DNA of 18,499 nucleotides. Origin: Pseudomonadota bacterium. GTDB taxonomy: Bacteria; Pseudomonadota; Gammaproteobacteria; Steroidobacterales; Steroidobacteraceae. The DNA lies in contig JAKAFQ010000017.1 in NCBI GenBank assembly GCA_021817875.1, positions 1 through 18,499 of the forward strand, read 5' to 3'. This document shows, one piece after another, positions 7,198-15,627 of this stretch (positions are counted from its first letter, which is position 1; every line of letters begins with the position of its first letter). A program made the position numbers and the translations under genes. The notes under the pieces were generated by a model, which saw only the letters and a program-made list of their open reading frames with translations, did not search any database and was not told where the DNA came from.

Positions 7198-10100
7198 TGC
7201 GCCGGGCGCTGCGCATCACAGTCTGGAGCCTCGCCGCGGCGCTGCTGCTCGGATCGCTTGGCGTGGGCGCTCTGATCGGCGCGGCCCATACGCGGGCCGG
7301 GCGCCGGCTGCTCGAGCGCGAGACGGCGCAGCTCACCTCGGGACGCGTGCGCCTCGAGGGCCTCGGTGGCCGCCTGCCTTCCCGCATCGAGATTGCGAGG
7401 CTGCAGCTGAGCGACCCGCAGGGCGTGTGGCTGAGCGCCGCGCACATCTCGCTGCGCTGGTCGCCCCTTGCGCTGCTCACAGGGGTTCTGCACATCGAGC
7501 AGCTCGAGATCGGCCGGCTCGATGTGGCCCGAGGTCCGCTCAGCACCGGGCGCGGTGGACCGGGCGCCCGCTCGCTCGTACCGGACATCGACATCGACCG
7601 CCTGAGGATCGATGCGCTCGATCTGCGGTCAGCCACCGCCGGCCCGCCCGCCCGACTGACGGTCCGGGGAGCCATCCATTACCGCTCGATGCAGGATGCG
7701 CGGGTGCGTCTGTTCGCGCGGCGCACCCGGGGCAGAGGCCTGTACCGCCTGACGCTGCAGGCCGCTCCGCAGGCCATCGAGGCGAGACTGACCCTGCGGG
7801 AGCCCGCCGGGGGACCTCTCGAACAGTGGTTCGACCTTCCCGGACTCGGCCCGCTCGCAGTAAACGCAACCCTCGAGGGTCCGCGTCGAGCCGCGCAGCT
7901 GAGCCTCAGCGTGCGCGCCGGGGCGTTGCGTGCCCACAGCCGCGGAACGATCGATCTCGAGCGGCGGGCCGCCGATCTGCGCTACGCGCTCGCTTCACCG
8001 GCCCTGACGCCCCGACCGGGGCTCTCGTGGCGGCGCATCGCGCTGCAGGGCCGCTGGCGCGGACCGCTCCGCGGGGCACGGGCGAGCGGCGAGCTCGATC
8101 TCGAGGGCCTGAGGCTCGCGGACGGCGCGCGACTCGGTGTGCTCAGGGCGATCCTCAAGGCTGACGGCCGGATCCTCACGGTGCACGCAACCGCCCGGCA
8201 CATCCGGCTGCCGGGCCCGCACCCACGGTTGCTGCGCGGCTCGCCGCTCATCCTGCAGGCGTCGCTGCAGTGGCAGGCGACTCACCGCCCGCTGCAACTG
8301 CGGATGACGGATCGGCTGTTCGACCTGCGGGCATGGGCGCTGACGGCGGGCACGCGCCGCGCCAGGTTCGCCTTGTCGTTGCCGGATCTTGCAGCCCTTG
8401 CACGGCTCGACCACGCGCGCCTTGGCGGCAGCCTGCGCCTGTCCGGTGCGATCGCGCAGCGCGGCGCGAGCACCCACCTCGAGATCGGCGGCACGGGTCG
8501 CGTGCGCGGCACGAGCCTCCTCGCGCGGCTGCTCGGGGCCCGAACTCGCCTGAGACTCGAGGCGAGCCTGACGCCGACCCAGGCTGACATCACCCATCTG
8601 GCGCTGCTCGGGCGTGCCCTGTCGATTTCCGCCACGGGCAGCGCCGAGCGCAACCCGCCCGGCGCGGCGGCCGGGCCATTGCGGTCTCTGCGCGCCCGTT
8701 GGCGGGTTGCCCTGCCCGACCTGACTCGGGTCTCCCCGGTATCCGCTGGCTCGCTCGAGTTCAGCGGCTCGGTGCAGGGGCCGCTGCGGGCGCTGGCGCT
8801 GCAGGCGAGGGTGCGCACCCGGCTCTCGGTGCGCGGCTCGCCGCCCGGAACCCTCCAGGCCCGTGTGCAGGCCCGCGGACTGCCGTCAGCCGCGCGCGCC
8901 CTCATCCGGGCCACGGGCACGTTCGACGGCGCGCCGCTCAGGCTCGACGCCTCCGTTGAACGAACGGCCGCCTCAGCCTTGCGCCTCGAGGTGCGCCAGG
9001 CCGCCTGGAAGAGTCTGCGCATCAACGGACATCTCGCGACGACCCCGGGCCTTGCGCCGGCCCGCGGCCGCCTGCGCCTGAGCGTGCTGCGCCTGGCGGA
9101 TCTGCAGCCGCTGCTCGGGACGATCCTCGCCGGGCGCCTCGAGGGCAGCGTGGCGCTGGGGCGCGCCGCGGGTCGTGCGAGCGTGCGAATCGAGCTCACC
9201 GGCCGCGACCTCGCGGCGGACGGCCTCTCGGGCGATGCCCGCGTGTCCGCCTCCGGTCCGCTCGATGCGCTGCGCGTGCATCTGGTGGCCCACTCCCCCC
9301 ATTTGCGCGGTGCGCCGGCCCGCCTTGCCGCCACTGCCCGGCTCGATGCACCGGCCCGCTCGCTCGAGCTCCTCGACTTCGATGCGCAGTATCGCGGTCA
9401 GACGCTGCGCCTGCTGTCACCGTCCCGGGTGGGGTGGACGGGCGGTCTGACGGTGCGCCAGCTTCGCCTCGGTGTTCAGCGGGCGGTCATCGTGCTCGAT
9501 GGGCAGCTCTCTCCGGCGCTCGATGTGCGCGCTTCCATTCATCACCTCGACGCCGGGCTCATCGAGGTGTTTGAGCCGCACCTGCTCAGCCGCGGCACGC
9601 TCGATGCCGAGGCGCATCTCGAGGGCAGCCGCGGCGCACCCACCGGCCGCGCCTCGTTCGAGATGACCGGCCTGCAGCTCGCCGGCGCGGCCGCGCGGGG
9701 CTTGCCCGCCATCCGCCTGCGCGGCGCACTGCGCCTGCGTGCTGACCGGGCGGACGTTTCCGCCGCGCTCGACGCCGGTCCCGGGTCGCGGCTGACGCTG
9801 AGCGGCCGGGCGCCGCTCAGCCGCCGTGGTCCCCTCGGGTTGACCCTCGCCGGTCACGTGGACGCCGCACTGATGAACGCCTTCCTCGCGGCAAGAGGCG
9901 AGCGCGTCGCGGGGTCACTCGCGGTCGATGCCCGCGTGAGCGGCAGCCTGCAGGCCCCGCGGATCCGCGGCACCGTGGGGCTCGCGGGCGGAGACCTGCG
10001 CGATTACCCCGAGGGGGTGCATTTCGACGACATCAACGCGCGGCTCATCGGCCGTCAGGGCGTGCTCAGGATCGAGCGCCTGACGGCGCGTGCCGGACCG

Positions 10101-11186
10101 GGACGGCTCTCGGCGAGCGGCACGATCGGCATTCTCCGACCGAGGATGCCGATCGACCTTGCGGTGCGCGCCCGTGGAATCGAGCCGATCACGAACGACC
10201 TGCTGACCGCCAACCTCGATGCCGATCTGCAGGTGCACGGGACGCTGCGACATCGCGTCGATGTCACCGGCAACATCCTCATCCACCATGCATCGATCCG
10301 CATCCCGAACGCGTTCCCGCCCAACGTGCAGACGCTCGAGGTGATCCGGCCGGGCGAGGCGCTGCGATCGACGCGCCGGGCGCGGCCCATTGCGATCGGT
10401 CTGGGGCTCACCCTGAGGGCGCCGCACGCCATATTGGTCCGCGGAAGAGGACTCGACGCCCAACTCGGCGGAACGCTCGAGATCGCCGGCACCTCGCTGC
10501 AGCCGCGGGTGAGCGGCGGGTTCTCGATGACCCGCGGCACATTCTCTCTGGCCGGGACGCGCCTGGACTTCACGAGCGGCCGGGTGGGCTTCAATGGGGA
10601 GGGGCTCAGGGGTCGGATCGATCCGTCGCTCGATTTCGTGGCGCAGACCAGTGTCCTGTACCCCTCGGCCACGACGGTGACGCTGCGCGTCACGGGCTTC
10701 GCCGATGCCCCGAGGATTGCGCTCTCGAGCAGCCCGCGGCTGCCGCCCGACGAACTGCTCGCGCTGCTGCTGTTCGGCAAACCCCCCTCCCGGCTGACCC
10801 CCTACGAGCTGGCCGAGACCGGCGCGGCGCTCGCGAGCCTCGGGGGCGTCGGCGGCACGGGCGCGAGCCGCTTCAATCCCCTGCCCTGGATCCGGCGCTC
10901 CCTCGGCCTCAATACGCTCTCGGTCGCGAGCGCCGCGCCCTCCGGCGGCAGCGGCACGCAAACCACCGGCGCGAGCCTCACGGCCGGCAGATATCTCTCG
11001 AATCGGGTGTACGTCGCCGCGACGCAGACGACCCAGGGCACCAGCCAGATTCGCGCCGACATCCTGCTCACCCGGCACCTGAAGCTCGAGACGCGCCTCG
11101 GCAACGGCACGGCGAGCACTCAAGGCACGACCCCGCAGAATGATCCGGGCAGCAGCGTCGGCTTGTCCTACCAGCTGCGCTACTGA
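7197..11186 (+). CDS. tamB: TamB, inner-membrane-anchored translocation and assembly module subunit
   Basis: The 1329-residue protein is close to E. coli TamB (1259). A single N-terminal signal anchor (about residues 5-30, AAALLLGSLGVGALIGAA) is followed by an AsmA-like start (GRLPSRIEIARLQL, HISLRWSPLALL) and a very long repetitive beta-helical region rich in short strands. The C-terminal DUF490/TamB domain covers roughly the last 340 residues. Its hallmark LPPDELLALLLFGKPP is near 1182-1197, and the protein ends in Tyr. TamB spans the periplasm as a hydrophobic groove, docks on TamA, and has been linked to both outer-membrane protein assembly and phospholipid transport. The ATG shares its A with the TGA of tamA, so the genes are translationally coupled. 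The gene is intact over its whole length. Confidence 0.96.
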   Translation: MRRALRITVWSLAAALLLGSLGVGALIGAAHTRAGRRLLERETAQLTSGRVRLEGLGGRLPSRIEIARLQLSDPQGVWLSAAHISLRWSPLALLTGVLHIEQLEIGRLDVARGPLSTGRGGPGARSLVPDIDIDRLRIDALDLRSATAGPPARLTVRGAIHYRSMQDARVRLFARRTRGRGLYRLTLQAAPQAIEARLTLREPAGGPLEQWFDLPGLGPLAVNATLEGPRRAAQLSLSVRAGALRAHSRGTIDLERRAADLRYALASPALTPRPGLSWRRIALQGRWRGPLRGARASGELDLEGLRLADGARLGVLRAILKADGRILTVHATARHIRLPGPHPRLLRGSPLILQASLQWQATHRPLQLRMTDRLFDLRAWALTAGTRRARFALSLPDLAALARLDHARLGGSLRLSGAIAQRGASTHLEIGGTGRVRGTSLLARLLGARTRLRLEASLTPTQADITHLALLGRALSISATGSAERNPPGAAAGPLRSLRARWRVALPDLTRVSPVSAGSLEFSGSVQGPLRALALQARVRTRLSVRGSPPGTLQARVQARGLPSAARALIRATGTFDGAPLRLDASVERTAASALRLEVRQAAWKSLRINGHLATTPGLAPARGRLRLSVLRLADLQPLLGTILAGRLEGSVALGRAAGRASVRIELTGRDLAADGLSGDARVSASGPLDALRVHLVAHSPHLRGAPARLAATARLDAPARSLELLDFDAQYRGQTLRLLSPSRVGWTGGLTVRQLRLGVQRAVIVLDGQLSPALDVRASIHHLDAGLIEVFEPHLLSRGTLDAEAHLEGSRGAPTGRASFEMTGLQLAGAAARGLPAIRLRGALRLRADRADVSAALDAGPGSRLTLSGRAPLSRRGPLGLTLAGHVDAALMNAFLAARGERVAGSLAVDARVSGSLQAPRIRGTVGLAGGDLRDYPEGVHFDDINARLIGRQGVLRIERLTARAGPGRLSASGTIGILRPRMPIDLAVRARGIEPITNDLLTANLDADLQVHGTLRHRVDVTGNILIHHASIRIPNAFPPNVQTLEVIRPGEALRSTRRARPIAIGLGLTLRAPHAILVRGRGLDAQLGGTLEIAGTSLQPRVSGGFSMTRGTFSLAGTRLDFTSGRVGFNGEGLRGRIDPSLDFVAQTSVLYPSATTVTLRVTGFADAPRIALSSSPRLPPDELLALLLFGKPPSRLTPYELAETGAALASLGGVGGTGASRFNPLPWIRRSLGLNTLSVASAAPSGGSGTQTTGASLTAGRYLSNRVYVAATQTTQGTSQIRADILLTRHLKLETRLGNGTASTQGTTPQNDPGSSVGLSYQLRY

Positions 11187-11254
11187 CCCGGTGCGCACGC
11201 GAGGCCCGCATGGCGCTGCCGCCCCCAAGCGCCTACCATCCGGAAAACCTCCCC

Positions 11255-11259
11255 GGGAG
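11255..11259 (+). promoter_or_regulatory. Ribosome binding site that fixes the M20 peptidase start
   Basis: GGGAG lies 6 nt before GTG 11266. No comparable site precedes upstream codons in this frame, and upstream translation would overlap tamB. Confidence 0.7.
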
Positions 11260-11265
11260 ACCTGC

Positions 11266-12678
11266 GTGGACCTCCACTCGCTGCAGCGCTTCATCGCGTC
11301 CGCCTGGCGCGGCTCCATCCTCGAGCGCCTGACGGAGTACGTGCGCATTCCCAACCAGTCACCGCTGTTCGATCCGGACTGGGAAGAGAACGGTTACATG
11401 GAGGCTGCAGCCGGCCTCATGGCCGAGTGGTGCCGTGCCCAGCCGATCGAGGGCATGACGGTCGAGATCCATCGCCTGCCCGGGCGCACGCCGCTGCTGC
11501 GGGTGGACATCCCCGGCGAACGGCCGGGCTGTGCGCTGCTCTATGGACATCTCGACAAACAGCCGGCGTTCACCGGTTGGCGGCCGGGCCTCGGCCCCTG
11601 GGAACCGGTACAGCACGAGGGCAGGCTCTATGGCCGGGGTGCCGCCGACGATGGCTATGCGGTCTTCAGCTGCCTGACCGCGATCGGGGCGCTCAAGGCG
11701 CAGAAGGTCCCGCTCGCCCGCTGCGTGGTGCTCATCGAGGCCTCGGAGGAAAGCGGCAGCATCGACCTGCCGGCCCACCTCGCGGCGCTCGACGGCGCGA
11801 TCGGCGAGCCCTCGCTGCTGGTGTGCCTCGATGCCGAATGCGGCAATTACGATCAGCTCTGGTGCACCACCTCCCTGCGCGGCAATCTCGTCGGCGAACT
11901 GCGCATCCGGGTGCTCGAGGAAGGCGTGCACTCCGGCATGGCGGGCGGGATCGCTGCGACGCCGTTTCGCATCGCCGAGCAGCTGCTCTCGAGGCTGGAA
12001 AGCCCGCTCGACGGCGCGCTGCTGCTCGATGAGCTGTCGGTGCGGATGCCCGAGGACCGGCGCGCGCAGCTGCGCTGCGCCGCGCGCGTGCTCGGGGATA
12101 CCGTCGCCGGCAGGCTGCCGTGGGTCCCGGGCGTGCGGGCCGTCTGCGACGATCCGTTCGAGCTGCTCGTCAACAGCACCTGGAAGGCGACGCTCGCGGT
12201 CACCGGCGCCGACGGTCTGCCGCCGACGGTGTCGGCCGGCAACGTCCTGCTGCCCGAACTGACATTGAAGCTCTCGCTGCGCCTGCCGCCGACCTGCGAT
12301 CCGCTTCGCGCCGCAGACGCGGTGAAGCATTGTCTGGAGCACGATCCGCCCTGCGGCGCCCGCGTGAGCTTCGAAGCCGGCCCCGCCAGCGCGGGCTGGA
12401 ACGCGCCGCGCTTCGCGCCCTGGCTGGAGGATTCGATTCAGCGCGCATCACAACAGATCTATGGCCGGGAGGCGATCCACGTCGGCAGCGGCGGCACCAT
12501 CCCTTTCATGAGCCTGCTCGGCGAGCGATTCCCCGATACCCAGTTCTTCATCACCGGCGTGCTCGGTCCGCAGGCCAACGCGCACGGGCCCAACGAGTTT
12601 CTGCACCTGGCGTACGCCGAGAAGCTGACCGCGTGCGTGTCGCTCGTGCTGGCCGATCACGCCCACGGCCTCCGCTGA
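11266..12678 (+). CDS. M20-family metallopeptidase (carnosinase/dipeptidase-like)
   Basis: The GTG-started protein has 470 residues, typical of M20 dipeptidases of the carnosinase-like group (about 460-480), which act on small peptides in the cytoplasm. The full metal and catalytic set is visible: LYGHLDKQP (His95 ligand, Asp97), GRGAADDG (bridging Asp128), EASEESGS (catalytic Glu161, ligand Glu162), CLDAECG (Asp189) and NAHGPNEF (His440). The dimerisation-domain motif VHSGMAGG near 221-228 is present. No signal peptide is seen. The gene starts 79 nt after tamB, so it may be read through from tamAB or have its own promoter. The exact substrate cannot be assigned. Two in-frame upstream starts would place the N-terminus inside tamB and are less likely. 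Confidence 0.92.
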   Translation: MDLHSLQRFIASAWRGSILERLTEYVRIPNQSPLFDPDWEENGYMEAAAGLMAEWCRAQPIEGMTVEIHRLPGRTPLLRVDIPGERPGCALLYGHLDKQPAFTGWRPGLGPWEPVQHEGRLYGRGAADDGYAVFSCLTAIGALKAQKVPLARCVVLIEASEESGSIDLPAHLAALDGAIGEPSLLVCLDAECGNYDQLWCTTSLRGNLVGELRIRVLEEGVHSGMAGGIAATPFRIAEQLLSRLESPLDGALLLDELSVRMPEDRRAQLRCAARVLGDTVAGRLPWVPGVRAVCDDPFELLVNSTWKATLAVTGADGLPPTVSAGNVLLPELTLKLSLRLPPTCDPLRAADAVKHCLEHDPPCGARVSFEAGPASAGWNAPRFAPWLEDSIQRASQQIYGREAIHVGSGGTIPFMSLLGERFPDTQFFITGVLGPQANAHGPNEFLHLAYAEKLTACVSLVLADHAHGLR

Positions 12679-12696
12679 GAACGATCCTCACGGCGT

Positions 12697-12735
12697 GCGC
12701 CGCGGCCCGCCCGCAGATCGGGCGTCGCGGTGCGC
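12697..12735. terminator. GC-rich hairpin between convergent genes
   Basis: Inner stem CGCCCG (12708-12713) and CGGGCG (12719-12724) encloses the loop CAGAT. An outer stem GCGCCGCG pairs with CGCG..GCGC through small bulges. It lies between the stop of the M20 gene (12678) and the stop of the NERD gene (12748). No T-tract is present on either strand, so it may act as an mRNA 3'-end stabiliser or need Rho. Confidence 0.45.
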
Positions 12736-12747
12736 CCCGTAACCGGG

Positions 12748-13350
12748 CTAGCGCATGTGCGCCATGGGGCTCGGCCTGACCGATGCCTTCAGCCGGTCCC
12801 AGGCCTCGCGGTAGTGCGAGATCGCGTTCGCTTCGAGTTCCGCCTCGAGGCTCGGGAATTCGGCGCGCAGCGAGTCGATCATCAGCGTCCACTTCGGCAG
12901 TCCCTTGGGGAACCTGCCCATGCCGGCAAACACCACCCGTCCCTCGACGGGAATATTCCCGGTGATCGCCTTGACCGCCGCCACCCGGTCATACAGACCG
13001 TTCTGGGGATTGATGAACGTGAAGCGCCGCGGGCCGTCCATGACGGTCCACTCCGCCATCTGGTCGCCGCCGAAGATGTTGCCCTGCACCTCGCGCACAT
13101 CGATCACCAGCACCCCGTGCACGCTGAACAGCAGAAAATCGACGTGATAGCCATCCCCCATGCCGTCGGGCACCAGCACATCCACCAGGTGATCGACGCC
13201 GACCGCGGTCACCGCGGATCGCAGCAGACGGCGGGCGCGCCGCACCCGATACCAGCGCCACAGCCACGAGAAGCCGAATCCCGCGGCGGCCGCGACCGCC
13301 ACCAGCACCCAGGCGGCAAGCGGCAGGTTCATGATGTCCTGCACCAGCAT
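12748..13350 (-). CDS. Membrane-anchored NERD-domain protein
   Basis: This is a 200-residue protein with one hydrophobic segment at about 8-31 followed by a basic stretch (RWYRVRRARRLLR), suggesting an inner-membrane anchor with a cytoplasmic domain. Residues 47-150 fit the NERD (nuclease-related) domain: HVDFLLFSVHGVLVIDVREVQGNI, a Trp-containing strand near 101, and NPQNGLYDRVAAVKAI. NERD proteins usually carry D...E-x-K as in the PD-(D/E)xK fold; here the block reads D71 and D84-V-R86, so the catalytic Lys may be replaced by Arg. It is the last gene of the thr operon, 8 nt after the thrC stop. GGGAGGA touches ATG 13350, so GTG 13344 (7 nt spacing) or ATG 13332 may be the true start. Its cellular role is unknown. 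Confidence 0.82.
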   Translation of the reverse strand: MLVQDIMNLPLAAWVLVAVAAAAGFGFSWLWRWYRVRRARRLLRSAVTAVGVDHLVDVLVPDGMGDGYHVDFLLFSVHGVLVIDVREVQGNIFGGDQMAEWTVMDGPRRFTFINPQNGLYDRVAAVKAITGNIPVEGRVVFAGMGRFPKGLPKWTLMIDSLRAEFPSLEAELEANAISHYREAWDRLKASVRPSPMAHMR

Positions 13351-13357
13351 TCCTCCC
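13351..13357 (-). promoter_or_regulatory. Ribosome binding site of the NERD gene
   Basis: GGGAGGA begins two bases after the thrC stop codon. Spacing favours GTG 13344 over the adjoining ATG 13350. Its position indicates coupling to thrC translation. Confidence 0.6.
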
Positions 13358-13358
13358 G

Positions 13359-14663
13359 TCAGGCGGCGCCGTCTCCGAGGGCATCCCGCAGCGAGGCCAG
13401 ATCCGCGGCGATCTCCTGATAGGCGCTGGGACGCGCAAACAGCCGGGCCAGCGATTCGGGCACCGGCACTTCGCGGCCGATCAGCGGCTCGATGATCTCG
13501 CGGAACTTCGCCGGATGGGCCGTCGCGACCAGCACCCAGCGCCCGGCGCGCCGGCGCTGCTCGGGCAGCCGCTCGTACGCTTCGGCCGCCGTGGCCGTGT
13601 GCGGACACCAGATCTGCTGCAGCTGCTCGAATCCGCTTCGGATGCGCGCCCGGATGGATTCATCGTCCACCGTGCAGGCGCTCACCGCGGCGCGCAGCGC
13701 ATCGATCTGCGGGTACAGCGCGCGCAGCCGCTCCATGTTGCTCGGATTGCCCACGTCCATCGCCGAGGCGAGCGTGGCGATGCTCGGCCGGGGACGCCAT
13801 TCGCCCGTGGCGAGGAAGTCGGGCACGGTGCGGTTGGCGTTGTGCGCCAGCACCACCTCCGCGATCGGCAGCCCCATCTGACGCGCCCAGATGCAGGCCA
13901 CGGAATTGCCGAGGTTGCCGCTGGGGATGATGAACGACGCGGGCTCGCCGTGATGCCGCCACACCGCGAGGCTCGCGGCCGCGTAGTACACGGCCTGCGG
14001 CAGCAGACGCCCGAGATTGATGCTGTTGGCCGAGGAGAGCTCGCGCCGCTCGCGCAGCGTCGGGTCCATGAACGCTTCTTTGACCAGGCGCTGGCAGTCA
14101 TCGAACGTGCCGTGCACGGCAAACGAGCGCACATTGCCTCCCCAGCAGGTCAGCTGCCTCTGCTGCGTCGGGGAGACCAGGCCCTTCGGAAACAGCACCA
14201 CCACCTCGATGCCCGGACGACCGTGGAAGGCCGCGGCCACCGCCCCGCCGGTATCGCCCGAAGTCGCCACCAGGATCGTGAGCGGGCGCGGCCGAGCCTG
14301 GCGCAGCCGGCCGAGGCACGCCGCGAGGAACCGGGCGCCGAAGTCCTTGAACGCCGCCGTCGGGCCATGAAACAGCTCGAGCACCGCGAGCCGTGCGCGC
14401 GGCAGCTCCACCACCGGCGCCGGAAAATCCAACGCCTCGACGAGAATCTCGCGCAGCGACGGTCCGAGCACATCGCCCTGCGCAAACGGCTCGAGCAGTC
14501 TGGCGCCGACCGACGCCAGATCCTCGCTGCCGGCGAACGCCGCCGGGGTCAGCCGCGGCCACTCCTCGGGAACATACAGCCCGCCGTCGGGCGCAAGGCC
14601 CTGCGACAACGCGGTGGCGAAGTCCGCCCACTGCTCCGGGTTACGAGTACTTCTGAAACGCAT
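13359..14663 (-). CDS. thrC: Threonine synthase
   Basis: The 434-residue product converts O-phosphohomoserine to threonine, the last step of the pathway, using PLP in the cytoplasm. Visible motifs are APDGGLYVPEEWP near 24-36, the Schiff-base Lys106 in PTAAFKDFGARFL, ATSGDTGGAV at 133-142 for phosphate binding, the SSANSINLGRLLPQ block near 210, PSGNLGN at 247-253 and DVGNPSNMERL near 303. Length matches gammaproteobacterial ThrC (about 430). Its ATG lies 19 nt after the thrB stop; the nearest purine-rich stretch (GGGCGGA) is rather distant. It is the third gene of the thr operon. Confidence 0.96.
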   Translation of the reverse strand: MRFRSTRNPEQWADFATALSQGLAPDGGLYVPEEWPRLTPAAFAGSEDLASVGARLLEPFAQGDVLGPSLREILVEALDFPAPVVELPRARLAVLELFHGPTAAFKDFGARFLAACLGRLRQARPRPLTILVATSGDTGGAVAAAFHGRPGIEVVVLFPKGLVSPTQQRQLTCWGGNVRSFAVHGTFDDCQRLVKEAFMDPTLRERRELSSANSINLGRLLPQAVYYAAASLAVWRHHGEPASFIIPSGNLGNSVACIWARQMGLPIAEVVLAHNANRTVPDFLATGEWRPRPSIATLASAMDVGNPSNMERLRALYPQIDALRAAVSACTVDDESIRARIRSGFEQLQQIWCPHTATAAEAYERLPEQRRRAGRWVLVATAHPAKFREIIEPLIGREVPVPESLARLFARPSAYQEIAADLASLRDALGDGAA

Positions 14664-14682
14664 GGCTGCGCGATCCGCCCAC

Positions 14683-15627
14683 TCAGCCGCTGGCCACGAT
14701 GCGCGCGCCCTCGGAGTCGAGGCCGATCACCCACTCGTCGAGCGCGATGGAGCGTGCGGCGAACTGCCCGCGCATCGCCTCGAGCACTCTCGGGGCGTCC
14801 GGCTCGAGCGCCCAGGCGAACAGCGTCGGGCCCGCGCCGGAGATCGAGCAGCCGAGAGCGCCCGCCTCCATGGCCGCCGCGCGCACCTGCGGGAACCCCG
14901 GAATCAACGCCTGGCGCTGCGGTTCGATGACCACGTCCTGGAAGGACTCGCGGATCATGTCGAGATCATCCGTATAGCACCCCGAGATGAACCCGGCGAG
15001 GTTCGCCGTCTGCCACACGAAATCCGACAGCTCCACGCTGCGCTTGAGGATCGCGCGCGCCTGGCGGGTGGCGAGAAACATGTGCGGATGCACGATGACG
15101 GCGCGGATCCGCTCCGGCACCGGAATGCGCTTCACCCGCGGATGATCGATGCCGACCGTGAGCACCAGTCCGCCGAACAGCGACGGCGCGATGTTGTCCA
15201 CGTGCAGCGAGCCGCTCGCCACCTGCTCGCCCTGCATGGCGAACTTCAGCAGCTCGAGCTTGCTGCACGGCGAGCCGAGCAGCGCATTCGCCGCCACCAC
15301 CGCACCGACCGCGGAGGCGGCCGAGCCGCCGAGTCCCGAGCCGAGCGGGATGCCCTTCTCGATGCGCAGGTCGAACCCAAACCCCGGGGCGAGCGACTCC
15401 TGCAGGGCGAGCAAGGCTCTGCCGGCGGTGTTGTGCGCCGGATCGCTCGGCAGCTCGCCCGCGACGCCGCTCACGGCCGAAATGCTCACGCCGGGGCCGG
15501 CGCTGCGGCTCACCGTCACCCGGTCGCCGAGCGCATCGACGGCGAATCCCAGGATGTCGAAACCGATGGCGACGTTGCCGCTCGATGCCGGGGCGAACGC
15601 CGTGGCCCAGTCGAGCACGCCGCTCAC
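14683..15627 (-). CDS. thrB: Homoserine kinase (GHMP type)
   Basis: The 314-residue GHMP-family kinase phosphorylates homoserine. APASSGNVAIGFDILG at 12-27 is the first family motif. The ATP loop KGIPLGSGLGGSAAS lies at 91-105, and the third motif ISGAGPTLFAW is near the C-terminus. Length matches bacterial ThrB (about 310). Translation starts at GTG 15627, which overlaps the thrA stop in GTGA, with GGAG 7 nt upstream. This overlap implies coupling, keeping kinase output in step with ThrA. Confidence 0.96.
   Translation of the reverse strand: MSGVLDWATAFAPASSGNVAIGFDILGFAVDALGDRVTVSRSAGPGVSISAVSGVAGELPSDPAHNTAGRALLALQESLAPGFGFDLRIEKGIPLGSGLGGSAASAVGAVVAANALLGSPCSKLELLKFAMQGEQVASGSLHVDNIAPSLFGGLVLTVGIDHPRVKRIPVPERIRAVIVHPHMFLATRQARAILKRSVELSDFVWQTANLAGFISGCYTDDLDMIRESFQDVVIEPQRQALIPGFPQVRAAAMEAGALGCSISGAGPTLFAWALEPDAPRVLEAMRGQFAARSIALDEWVIGLDSEGARIVASG

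Noticed and set aside
9915..11354. 479-codon open frame on the minus strand opposite tamB
   Set aside because: Antisense shadow of the conserved TamB C-terminal domain; no recognisable content.
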